A stretch of 5,282 nt of DNA from an uncultured Eubacteriales bacterium (lineage in GTDB: Bacteria; Bacillota; Clostridia; Oscillospirales; Acutalibacteraceae), in NCBI GenBank assembly GCA_900321595.1, contig ONWP01000320.1, positions 1-5,282 of the forward strand, in the 5' to 3' direction. Of this stretch, positions 1 to 5,282 are shown in pieces (positions within the stretch are counted from its first letter, which is position 1; every line of letters starts with the position of its first letter). The notes below the pieces were generated by a model. It had not been told where the DNA came from. It saw nothing but the letters and a program-made list of their open reading frames with translations, and did no database searches. The translations under genes and the position numbers were made by a program.

Positions 1-167
1 CCGTCCGCCTCCGCGGCGCCGACGCAGGTCTGCGACGCGAAAAACGCCGCGCCGGTCTCGCTGTCGAGCGGTTCTGTCTGCGGAAAGGCGACGCCGTCCG
101 CCACGACCTGATTCCAGATCTCGATCAATGCCGGCAGATCCGCCGGGGTGTAGAGTCTGATCGTCAT
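1..167 (-). CDS. GNAT family N-acetyltransferase, N-terminal part (runs off the left edge)
   Basis: Reading leftwards from the ATG at 167, the frame stays open for 55 codons to the window edge; the C-terminal part lies outside. The protein starts MTIRLYTPADLPALIEIWNQ and continues VVADGVAFPQ, then a segment with AAFFASQTCVGAAEAD. This matches the beta1-alpha1-alpha2-beta2 start of GNAT acetyltransferases, which transfer an acetyl group from acetyl-CoA to an amine; the acetyl-CoA-binding loop would come later and is not visible, so the substrate cannot be named. The start is fixed by AAGGAG (175-180 on this strand) with 7 nt to the ATG. It lies 19 bp after the stop of the DUF2971 gene, so the two are probably cotranscribed. 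Its first 47 bp are almost the same as those of the DUF2971 gene. Family assignment is from visible sequence resemblance only. Confidence 0.85.
   Translation of the reverse strand, partial: MTIRLYTPADLPALIEIWNQVVADGVAFPQTEPLDSETGAAFFASQTCVGAAEAD
121..167 (-). repeat. Direct repeat copy A: start of the GNAT gene
   Basis: This is the partner of 1034-1080, in the same orientation and 913 bp away. It encodes the first 15-16 residues of the GNAT protein, where the sequence is a normal part of the fold. That makes this copy the likelier donor. The six differences are spread through the repeat, so the copies are not brand new. Confidence 0.85.
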
Positions 168-186
168 ACGTGTTCTCCTTGTTTGA

Positions 187-1080
187 TTACAGCACCCGTT
201 CCCGGTTCAGGCGGTAGCGCAGCGGATCGATCGTCATCCGGTACAGCGCCACGCCGGTCTCTTCGCAGTAATCGCGCATCTGCCGTGTGAAGTCGTCGTC
301 CGCGGAACAGCCCAGCGTGACCGAGACGGGCGTCGGGAATTCAAGGCTGACGCCGTGCTTTTTGTCGTCCCACGTTTTTTCGCAGGTGCGCCTGTCCCGG
401 ACGATCCGCCACTCGCGCTCATAGCTCCATTCCGCCGATTTCGTGACCAGGCTGCGGATGAAATAGGCGATCGCCTCCGGCCTGACGCGGTCGATGTCCA
501 GATGCGTCAGAAGTGCGCGGTCTTCGGCGTACAAAACCGGAACGGGCAGCATCAGCGGATGCCGCGTGACGCTTTTCAGGTCGTATTCCGCGCAGAAGCC
601 GCGATGGAAGTTCGCGTAATGCGCCCACATCAGCGAGGAGTCGCACCGTTCGCAGAAGCAGGCGACGCCGAACGTCTGACGGACGTTCTCGAAGGTGCTT
701 CGCATTTCCCCAATGCCCTTTGCGGCCAGCTCCTGCGCCTTGACGCGGACGCGGCTGTTCTCGCCGGGCAGGCGCTTTTCATCGGCCTGCCTGCGCAGGT
801 CCTTCAGGATCTGTTCGCTGTCCACGGAAAGCAGACAGTCGAATACGTCGTTGAAGGTCTCGGGCGCCGCGAGCCAGAGTTCATTGTTTCGAAGCGTTTC
901 GATGCGCCGCGTCTTGTCCGGGAAGTATTTGAACAGCGTCTTCGGGGCGCGTTCGTCGTAGAATCGTCGGATCGCGGCGATGCGCGCGAGCCGCCGGATC
1001 GGGTCGTGCTCTGTCGTGACGGCGATAAACGCCTCGATCAGCGCCGGCAGATCCGCCGGCGCGTCGTGTCTGATCGTCAT
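187..1080 (-). CDS. DUF2971 domain protein with a GNAT-like N-terminal leader
   Basis: This encodes 297 residues of unknown biochemical function. The body fits DUF2971: LFKYFPDKTRRIETL (49-63), NNELWLAAP then FNDVFDC (65-82), CFCERCDSSLMWAHY (141-155) followed by HRGFCAEYD (159-167), YEREWRIV (220-227), and a late VTLG (254-257). DUF2971 proteins are soluble; no signal peptide or membrane segment is seen. Cysteines 141, 143 and 146 are close together, but I would not call a metal site from this alone. DUF2971 proteins usually start close to the KY-F motif; here about 48 residues precede it, and residues 1-16 (MTIRHDAPADLPALIE) copy the start of the adjacent GNAT protein. The ATG at 1080 has AAGGAG at 1088-1093 with 7 nt spacing. 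No convincing promoter was found between it and the transporter terminator upstream. Family call is confident; role is unknown. Confidence 0.85.
   Translation of the reverse strand: MTIRHDAPADLPALIEAFIAVTTEHDPIRRLARIAAIRRFYDERAPKTLFKYFPDKTRRIETLRNNELWLAAPETFNDVFDCLLSVDSEQILKDLRRQADEKRLPGENSRVRVKAQELAAKGIGEMRSTFENVRQTFGVACFCERCDSSLMWAHYANFHRGFCAEYDLKSVTRHPLMLPVPVLYAEDRALLTHLDIDRVRPEAIAYFIRSLVTKSAEWSYEREWRIVRDRRTCEKTWDDKKHGVSLEFPTPVSVTLGCSADDDFTRQMRDYCEETGVALYRMTIDPLRYRLNRERVL
1034..1080 (-). repeat. Direct repeat copy B: start of the DUF2971 gene
   Basis: These 47 bp match 121-167 at 41 of 47 positions without gaps, counted by hand. The match includes an uninterrupted 17-bp core (GCCGGCAGATCCGCCGG on the plus strand) and the ATG plus its first codons. 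The CTCCTT of the ribosome site (1088-1093) also recurs at the same distance. Similarity stops after the codon for residue 16. Confidence 0.85.
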
Positions 1081-1112
1081 GTTCGATCTCCTTCTGAAAA
1101 TGTGCGGAATCC

Positions 1113-1124
1113 AAAGCCGGCTTT
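1113..1124. other. 12-bp perfect palindrome upstream of the DUF2971 gene
   Basis: AAAGCCGGCTTT is its own reverse complement. It lies 33 bp upstream of the DUF2971 start codon, between the transporter terminator and the ribosome site. It could be a small operator, but 12-bp palindromes occur by chance in GC-rich DNA and no other copy was noticed in the window. The rest of the 1094-1177 gap holds no good -35/-10 pair that I can see. Confidence 0.25.
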
Positions 1125-1177
1125 ATCCCGCGCGGCAGGCAAACGGCCGGTCAGATCGTTATCCGCATTGAAGCAAA

Positions 1178-1205
1178 TCGGCCTCCCGGTTTTCCGGAAG
1201 GCCGA
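1178..1205 (-). terminator. Intrinsic terminator of the GPH transporter gene
   Basis: TCGGCCT-C-CCGG, a TTTT loop, then CCGG-A-AGGCCGA forms a 12-position stem with a 4-nt loop. In the leftward RNA the odd position becomes a U-G wobble, so the stem is fully paired; in the rightward RNA it would be a C-A mismatch. The hairpin begins 11 nt after the transporter stop codon and is followed leftwards by TTTGCTTC, a short and broken U-tract. Direction is therefore assigned to the minus strand. On the plus side a T5-A-T6 run (1214-1225) lies 8 nt from the stem, which may give weak activity the other way. Confidence 0.75.
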
Positions 1206-1216
1206 CGCGGAAGTTT

Positions 1217-2794
1217 TTATTTTTTCGACAGCTCTTCGATGGATTCGCGGTTGGCGTCCAGCAGCGCCTGCGAGTCTCCGGTGTCGGCGGCCTCCTGCAT
1301 GTGCTTGCGGCGCGCCATCAGCTCGGCGTACATCTTTTCCTTCTTCTTTCCGTCGAGGTCGTAGAACAGCATCGGTATGATGCCCAGCGAGCCGGTCACG
1401 GCGGGGATGATCGTGAACATCGCGAACAGGTAGAACTTGACCTTGTCGGACTGCTCCTGCCCATTGATGTATGCCGTCTGGTCGTAGCTGATGTACCGTT
1501 TGAGGCCTGTGCGCACCAGACTGCTGACCTTTTGCGCGACTTTGCTCGCGAGATCCTTGGCGACGCTGGTCATGGCCTCGGTGCGGTAGCCGTTCTTCCA
1601 TTCGCAGTAGTCCATGGACTCGTTGAACATTTCGGTGCCGATGACGCTCCGGCAGCCGTAGAGCAGCGTCCAGAAGATCTCGTGCGTCGCCATGGCGATC
1701 AGCATCATCCACTTGTCCTGGTAGAAGCCGCCCGCCTTGGTCTTTCGGTTCATGCCGATACAGCCGAAGGCGAAGACGAAGACGTTCAGGAAATCGCCGA
1801 TATACGACGTCGCCAGGTACAGCCACTTCGACGGGAAATGCGCGCGCAGCCACGGCACGTACAGGTAGCTCACGGGGCTCAGCGGCGCGCTCGGGATGCC
1901 CGCCAGCAGCTTCATGGACGCGAAGTGCAGCACGTCGATGAAGTAGTCGTCCTTGCTGCCGCCGATCGAGAAGCTTCCCAGGAAGCTCGACAGCGTCAGC
2001 AGCAGGATCGGTTTGTTGTTCGCGATGGATTTGAAGCCCTGCAGGATGCTGGGCGACTCGACGGACTGCATGACGCGCTCGCGGGAATTCAGGAAGAACC
2101 AGAAGCTCATGGCGCTGGACACGGTCGTTGTGAAGATGCCCATGCCGACGAACGTGTGCTTGTACAGGATGCTGCGCTGCTTGCGGAACACGCCGTTGTC
2201 GATGAAGTCCAGGATGATCGTCGTGATCTGGCTCGGCAGCTTTTCGCCGAAGGTGCCGGACGCGAAGTTCGCGATCGTGATCAATCGCGTTCGGTCGATC
2301 GGGTGCGGTGTGATCGTCGACATCATGCCGTTGCGGCTGATGCCCTGGAATGTGCCGATACCTTCGCGGACGAATGCCAGCGCGACGTAGAAGACAAACT
2401 TGGTCAGATCCATGGACGTGCGCCCGGCGAACAGGTACGGCATGAGCCAGTACAGCACGGTGCCGATGAAGCCCGGGATCGCCAGCAGCAGCAGATAGGG
2501 CCGGAATTTGCCCCAGCGCGTGCGCGTCTTGTCCACGATGGTCGCCATAAAGACGTCGTTCACCACGTCCCAGACGCCGTTGATGGTCTGTTCGATCATC
2601 TGCAGCGACAGGTCCACCTGTACGATGTTCGTGATGAACCGGTCCGCGAATTCGTTGATGTTGAAGCTCTGCGCCGCGTCCCACAGCACGAAGCCGACGG
2701 TCTCTTTCCGGCCGACATAGCGCCGGTTCTCGAACTTTTTGACCGTCATGTTCTCTGCCGGCGCCTCGGCGGGTCGTTTCTCCGGTTCGGACAA
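1217..2794 (-). CDS. GPH (MelB-like) family sugar:cation symporter, MFS superfamily
   Basis: A polytopic inner-membrane transporter of 525 residues from the chosen start. The GPH signature of helix II and the following loop is clear: WDVVNDVFMATIVDKT (75-90) then RTRWGKFRPY (91-100); D76, N79 and D80 align with the cation-site residues D55, N58 and D59 of MelB. The late conserved loop EWKNGYRTEAMTSVAKD (398-414) and the IIPMLFYDLDGKKKEK exit from the last helix also fit. Family members couple uptake of glycosides, pentosides or hexuronides to H+, Na+ or Li+. It is longer than usual (about 450-480), with a 25-residue polar N-terminus and a charged C-terminal tail. The helix IV region, REGIGTFQGISRNG (143-156), differs from the typical family pattern, so the substrate is open; no glycosidase or sugar kinase gene is adjacent. 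The start is taken as the TTG at 2794 because GGAGGT lies 8 nt upstream; ATG at 2749 (residue 16) is the alternative. Confidence 0.9.
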   Translation of the reverse strand: MSEPEKRPAEAPAENMTVKKFENRRYVGRKETVGFVLWDAAQSFNINEFADRFITNIVQVDLSLQMIEQTINGVWDVVNDVFMATIVDKTRTRWGKFRPYLLLLAIPGFIGTVLYWLMPYLFAGRTSMDLTKFVFYVALAFVREGIGTFQGISRNGMMSTITPHPIDRTRLITIANFASGTFGEKLPSQITTIILDFIDNGVFRKQRSILYKHTFVGMGIFTTTVSSAMSFWFFLNSRERVMQSVESPSILQGFKSIANNKPILLLTLSSFLGSFSIGGSKDDYFIDVLHFASMKLLAGIPSAPLSPVSYLYVPWLRAHFPSKWLYLATSYIGDFLNVFVFAFGCIGMNRKTKAGGFYQDKWMMLIAMATHEIFWTLLYGCRSVIGTEMFNESMDYCEWKNGYRTEAMTSVAKDLASKVAQKVSSLVRTGLKRYISYDQTAYINGQEQSDKVKFYLFAMFTIIPAVTGSLGIIPMLFYDLDGKKKEKMYAELMARRKHMQEAADTGDSQALLDANRESIEELSKK

Positions 2795-2802
2795 AAGGAT
2801 CG

Positions 2803-2808
2803 ACCTCC
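2803..2808 (-). promoter_or_regulatory. Ribosome binding site selecting the TTG start of the transporter
   Basis: Leftward reading gives GGAGGT, 8 nt, then TTG at 2794 (protein MSEPEKRP). The in-frame ATG at 2749 has only a weak GAG upstream, and the longer open frame back to 2866 would start within the -35 box of the promoter. Confidence 0.7.
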
Positions 2809-2834
2809 GTTCCTCCGTAAAGTGATACAAAATT

Positions 2835-2863
2835 ATTTTACCACCCGTCAGACAGAATTGCAA
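2835..2863 (-). promoter_or_regulatory. Probable sigma-A-type promoter for the transporter
   Basis: On the minus strand, TTGCAA (2863-2858; 4 of 6 to consensus) is followed by a 17-bp spacer and TAAAAT (2840-2835; 5 of 6). A TGG just before the -10 gives an extended -10. A start of transcription near 2828 would leave a leader of about 34 nt before the TTG codon, fully containing the ribosome site. Confidence 0.6.
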
Positions 2864-2879
2864 CAAGATTTCTGCGTTG

Positions 2880-2949
2880 CGCGCGAACTTTTTGTTGAAA
2901 TCGTCACAGCCCGTTTTTCACGGCGCCGCCGGGCGTTGTTTTTCGCGCG
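2880..2949. repeat. Inverted repeat between the divergent promoters (possible operator pair)
   Basis: CGCGCGAA at 2880-2887 and its exact reverse complement TTCGCGCG at 2942-2949 are separated by 54 bp and lie between the two -35 boxes. The position suits a regulator that loops or binds twice, but an 8-bp match in GC-rich DNA can arise by chance. The intervening sequence is a mix of T-runs and GC-rich blocks with no open frame of note. Confidence 0.25.
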
Positions 2950-2956
2950 TTTTTGC

Positions 2957-2984
2957 TTGACAACCACCGATTTTGCTATACAAT
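2957..2984 (+). promoter_or_regulatory. Sigma-A-type promoter for the regulator-ligase operon
   Basis: A perfect TTGACA (2957-2962), a 16-bp spacer, and TACAAT (2979-2984; 5 of 6) lie 33 bp before the ATG at 3018. An alternative -10, TATACA at 2977-2982 with an extended TGC, would give a 14-bp spacer and is less likely. AAGGGGGAAG (3001-3010) is the ribosome site of the first gene. Confidence 0.8.
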
Positions 2985-3017
2985 AATAGAAAAGACTGAA
3001 AAGGGGGAAGAACACGC

Positions 3018-3566
3018 ATGAACGATTACAATGAGCTGGGCGCCCGCCTGCGGGAGCTGCGTGAGGTCAGCGACTATACGATCGAGCAGCTGGCCGCCGA
3101 GCTGAAGCTCAGCCCGGAGGTATACGCGTCCTATGAGGAGAACGGCAAGGATATTCCCATCAGCGTGATCTTCGATATCGCGAGCAAGTTCCATGTGGAT
3201 TTTTCAGAGCTGGCGACAGGACACATCGCGCGTCTGGAGACGTACCATCTGATCCGCCGCGGCGGCGGACGCGTCATCAATCGGAATCCGGATTATCACT
3301 TTGAGGATCTGGCGTTCCGCTACACGAATAAGATCATGCAGCCGCTGCTGGTCACGCTCGAGCCCACCGATCCGCCGGCGAAGCTCATCACCCATCCGGG
3401 TCAGGAGTTCAATCTGGTGCTGGAGGGCACTGTCGTGGTGACGCTGGGCGACAAGAGGTTCACCATGAATCCGGGCGATTCCATCTATTTCAACCCCATG
3501 ATCCCCCACGGACAGCATTGCAGCGGCGACGTCAAGGCGCGTTTCCTGACGGTCATCGCCGAATAA
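3018..3566 (+). CDS. XRE-family transcriptional regulator with C-terminal cupin sensor domain
   Basis: This is a 182-residue cytoplasmic DNA-binding protein. Residues 7-67 form an HTH_3/XRE domain: LGARLRELREVSDYTIEQLA, then LKLSPEVYASYEENGKDIP with the second and third helices at about 21-42. A short linker leads to a cupin_2 barrel (about 107-182) with HPGQEFNLVLEG, a GDKRFTMNPGDSIYFNP strand pair, and IPHGQH. Of the usual cupin ligands, H126, E130 and H164 are present, but the first histidine of the H-x-H pair is I124, so metal binding may be altered or absent. Proteins of this form are local regulators that sense a small molecule with the cupin half. It is the first gene after the 2957 promoter and ends 33 bp before the ligase start, so it most likely controls its own operon. 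Whether it activates or represses cannot be read from sequence. The start is supported by AAGGGGGAAG upstream. Confidence 0.92.
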   Translation: MNDYNELGARLRELREVSDYTIEQLAAELKLSPEVYASYEENGKDIPISVIFDIASKFHVDFSELATGHIARLETYHLIRRGGGRVINRNPDYHFEDLAFRYTNKIMQPLLVTLEPTDPPAKLITHPGQEFNLVLEGTVVVTLGDKRFTMNPGDSIYFNPMIPHGQHCSGDVKARFLTVIAE

Positions 3567-3581
3567 CGCGTATCCCGAGAA

Positions 3582-3590
3582 AAGGAAGTG
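3582..3590 (+). promoter_or_regulatory. Extended Shine-Dalgarno of the acyl-CoA synthetase
   Basis: AAGGAAGTG matches the anti-SD complement AAGGAGGTG at 8 of 9 positions. The in-frame GTG at 3588 is the tail of this site, so it is too close to serve as its start codon. The next in-frame start-type codon, TTG at 3600, lies 9 nt beyond the site. Confidence 0.6.
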
Positions 3591-3599
3591 CAGAAAACC

Positions 3600-5258
3600 T
3601 TGAACTACTTACTGAATAAATATCTGCCGCAGATCGACTTCGATTCCTATGAGGAGTTCCGCGAGAAATTCACCATCAATGTGCCGGAGGACTTCAACTT
3701 CGGCTTTGACGTGGTGGACGCGTGGGCGGACGCCGAGCCGGAAAAGCGCGCGCTGGTCTGGGTCAACGAGGCCGATGAGGAGAAGGACTTCACCTTCACC
3801 GACATCAAGCGTCTTTCCAACCGCGCCGCGAACTATTTCCGGAGTCTTGGCCTGCGCAAGGGCGACGTCTGCCTGCTGATCCTGCGCCGCCGGTGGGAGT
3901 ACTGGATCTGCGCGACGGCGCTGCACAAGCTGGGCGTCATCCTGATCCCGGCGACGCTGCAGCTGACGAAAAAGGACATCGTCTACCGCGGCAACGCGGC
4001 GGGCGTCAAAGCGATCATCTGCGTGGACGACGCGTTCGTCATCAGCCAGGTCGAGGCCGCCGCGCCCGAGATCCCGTCGCTGGAGAACAAGCTGCTCGTG
4101 GGCGCGCCCCGCGAGGGCTGGCTCGATCTGCACGCCGGCATGGACGCTTCAAGCGAGACGCTGGCGCGCCCGGCGGACGATCAGGCGACTCGGTGGGACG
4201 ACGTGATGCTGGTATACTTCACCAGCGGCACCACGGGCATGCCCAAGCTGGTGCAGCACAACTTCGCGTATCCGCTGGGGCACATCGTCACGGCGAAATA
4301 CTGGCAGCATGTGGAGGAGAACCGCCTGCACATGAGCGTTTCCGACTCCGGCTGGGCGAAATTCGGCTGGGGCAAGATCTACGGCCAGTGGATCTGCGGC
4401 GCGACGATCTTCTGCTACGACATGGAGGGCAAGTTCAACCCGAATCACCTGCTGGCGAAGGTTGAAAAGTACGGCGTGACCACGTTCTGCGCCCCGCCGA
4501 CGATGTACCGCTTCATGCTGCAGGAGGATCTGTCGCAGTTCGATCTGTCAAGCCTGCACCACTGCGCGACGGCGGGCGAGCCTCTGAATCCCGAGGTCGT
4601 CAAGCGCTGGAAGGAATATACCGGCCACCAGATCTACGAGGGCTTCGGCCAGACCGAGGGTCCCGTGCTGCTGGCGAACTTCGGCAGCGAGTGGTTTGAG
4701 CCGGTCCAGGGCTCCACGGGCAAGCCGAATCCGCTGTTTGACATCCGGCTCCTGAACGCCGACGGTGAACCCGCCGAGGACGGCGAAGAGGGCTCGCTGA
4801 CCATCATGGACGTGAAGAACCACCCGCCGGTGGGTCTGTTCACAGGCTATTACCGCGATCCGGAAATGACCGCGGAGAAGCTGTACGGCGTGGGCTATAA
4901 CACCGGCGATGTGATGTGGCGCGACAGCAACGGCTACTACCGCTTCATCGGCCGCAACGACGACGTGATCAAATGCTCCGGCTACCGCATCGGCCCGTTC
5001 GAGGTCGAATCGGCGCTGGTGGCGCATCCGGCGGTCGTCGAGTGCGCGATCACCGGCGCGCCCGACCCCATCCGCGGTCAGATCGTCAAGGCGACCGTCG
5101 TCCTGGCGCGGGGCTACGCCCCGTCGCCGGAGCTGACGAAGGAGCTGCAGACCCATGTCAAGAAGCTCACCGCGCCCTATAAATATCCCCGCGTGATCGT
5201 CTTCCGCGACGAGTTGCCCAAATCCACCAGCGGCAAGATCATGCGCAATCAACTGTAA
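3600..5258 (+). CDS. AMP-forming acyl-CoA synthetase (ANL superfamily, medium-chain/acetyl-CoA synthetase-like)
   Basis: This encodes 552 residues from the TTG chosen here; a GTG at 3588 would add four. It activates a carboxylic acid with ATP to an acyl-adenylate and transfers it to CoA in the cytoplasm. All core motifs are present (numbered from TTG): phosphate loop YFTSGTTGMPK (206-216), TAGEP (324-328), YEGFGQTEG (346-354), YNTGD (433-437) with the adenosine-binding aspartate, the hinge region around GRNDDVIKCSGYRIGPFEVE (451-470), and PKSTSGKI (540-547) with the catalytic lysine K546. The order and the GWAKFGWGKIYGQW segment (251-264) resemble ACSM/MACS-type ligases rather than long-chain FadD or peptide-synthetase domains. 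The acid cannot be named from sequence. The N-terminus MNYLLNKYLPQIDFDSYEEF fits this group. It follows the XRE-cupin gene closely, and the next gene starts 13 bp after its stop, indicating one operon. Confidence 0.93.
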   Translation: MNYLLNKYLPQIDFDSYEEFREKFTINVPEDFNFGFDVVDAWADAEPEKRALVWVNEADEEKDFTFTDIKRLSNRAANYFRSLGLRKGDVCLLILRRRWEYWICATALHKLGVILIPATLQLTKKDIVYRGNAAGVKAIICVDDAFVISQVEAAAPEIPSLENKLLVGAPREGWLDLHAGMDASSETLARPADDQATRWDDVMLVYFTSGTTGMPKLVQHNFAYPLGHIVTAKYWQHVEENRLHMSVSDSGWAKFGWGKIYGQWICGATIFCYDMEGKFNPNHLLAKVEKYGVTTFCAPPTMYRFMLQEDLSQFDLSSLHHCATAGEPLNPEVVKRWKEYTGHQIYEGFGQTEGPVLLANFGSEWFEPVQGSTGKPNPLFDIRLLNADGEPAEDGEEGSLTIMDVKNHPPVGLFTGYYRDPEMTAEKLYGVGYNTGDVMWRDSNGYYRFIGRNDDVIKCSGYRIGPFEVESALVAHPAVVECAITGAPDPIRGQIVKATVVLARGYAPSPELTKELQTHVKKLTAPYKYPRVIVFRDELPKSTSGKIMRNQL

Positions 5259-5271
5259 AAGGGGAACCGAA

Positions 5272-5282
5272 ATGAAGGTTGC
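5272..5282 (+). CDS. Start of a third operon gene (cut by the right edge)
   Basis: After the ligase stop there are 13 bp with AGGGGAA (5260-5266), then ATG AAG GTT GC, encoding M-K-V and an alanine whose third base is missing. The ribosome site, spacing and position make a real start likely. Nothing can be said about the product. Confidence 0.65.

Noticed and set aside
187..1080. DUF2971 plus GNAT as a toxin-antitoxin or phage-defence pair
   Set aside because: The GNAT start resembles stand-alone metabolic acetyltransferases rather than the short toxin type, no small antitoxin gene is present, and no other defence gene is in view. Nothing in the sequence supports the claim.
121..1093. The repeated block as the end of an insertion sequence or an attachment site
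   Set aside because: The copies are direct, lie exactly on two gene starts, and enclose no transposase or integrase. Shared coding and ribosome-site content explains them better.
355..1380. A 341-codon plus-strand frame antisense to the DUF2971 gene
   Set aside because: It crosses the terminator and has no motif of its own, whereas the minus-strand protein carries the full DUF2971 pattern.
1077..2684. A 535-codon open frame on the minus strand in another phase of the transporter
   Set aside because: It is a frame shadow rich in R, H and G without membrane segments or motifs. The GPH signatures all lie in the other frame.
2794..2866. Upstream extension of the transporter to a TTG at 2866
   Set aside because: The added 24 codons overlap the -35 and -10 boxes and the ribosome site, and read as non-coding leader sequence.
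1301..2986. A 561-codon open frame on the plus strand antisense to the transporter
   Set aside because: It mirrors the third-position GC bias of the transporter gene. Its translation is rich in H, D, R, V and Q with no recognisable motif, it has no good ribosome site, and it runs through both promoters of the divergent region.
2977..2990. Imperfect inverted repeat CTAT...ATAG overlapping the -10 of the regulator promoter as an autoregulatory operator
   Set aside because: The arms are only 4 bp, too short to separate from chance.
4548..5252. A 234-codon minus-strand frame antisense to the ligase
   Set aside because: It is a shadow of GC-rich coding sequence; the plus strand carries all the adenylating-enzyme motifs.

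Overview
The window reads as chromosomal DNA from a GC-rich (clearly above 50% by eye, not counted) Gram-positive anaerobe, most likely a Clostridia-type Bacillota. The reasons are strong AAGGAG/GGAGG ribosome sites, TTG as a probable start codon, sigma-A-like promoters, and the family mix: a cupin-type XRE regulator beside an acyl-CoA ligase, a GPH-type MFS transporter, and a DUF2971 protein. No rRNA, tRNA, CRISPR array, insertion sequence or phage gene is visible.

Layout. The left half is transcribed leftwards. A GPH/MelB-like sugar:cation symporter (2794-1217) ends in a good intrinsic terminator hairpin (1178-1205). After it come a DUF2971 protein (1080-187) and a GNAT acetyltransferase that runs off the left edge (167-1). 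The last two are 19 bp apart and probably form one transcript. The right half is transcribed rightwards from a clear promoter at about 2957-2984: an XRE-cupin regulator (3018-3566), an AMP-forming acyl-CoA synthetase (3600-5258), and the first codons of a third gene (from 5272). The 223 bp between 2794 and 3018 is a divergent control region with one promoter facing each way.

How the parts fit. The regulator and ligase form a compact operon, and the cupin half of the regulator probably senses a small ligand linked to the carboxylic acid or acyl-CoA handled by the ligase. The transporter shares the control region, so co-regulation is possible but not shown.

The most unusual observation is at the left. 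The DUF2971 gene and the GNAT gene begin with nearly the same 47 bp (41 of 47 identical) plus the same ribosome site at the same spacing. The DUF2971 protein therefore carries the first 16 or so residues of a GNAT protein on its N-terminus. This looks like a transplanted gene start or the relic of a tandem GNAT duplication. The direct repeats also bracket the DUF2971 gene as a unit that could be deleted cleanly. Apart from this, the window looks like ordinary metabolic gene content; I found no convincing undescribed multi-gene system.
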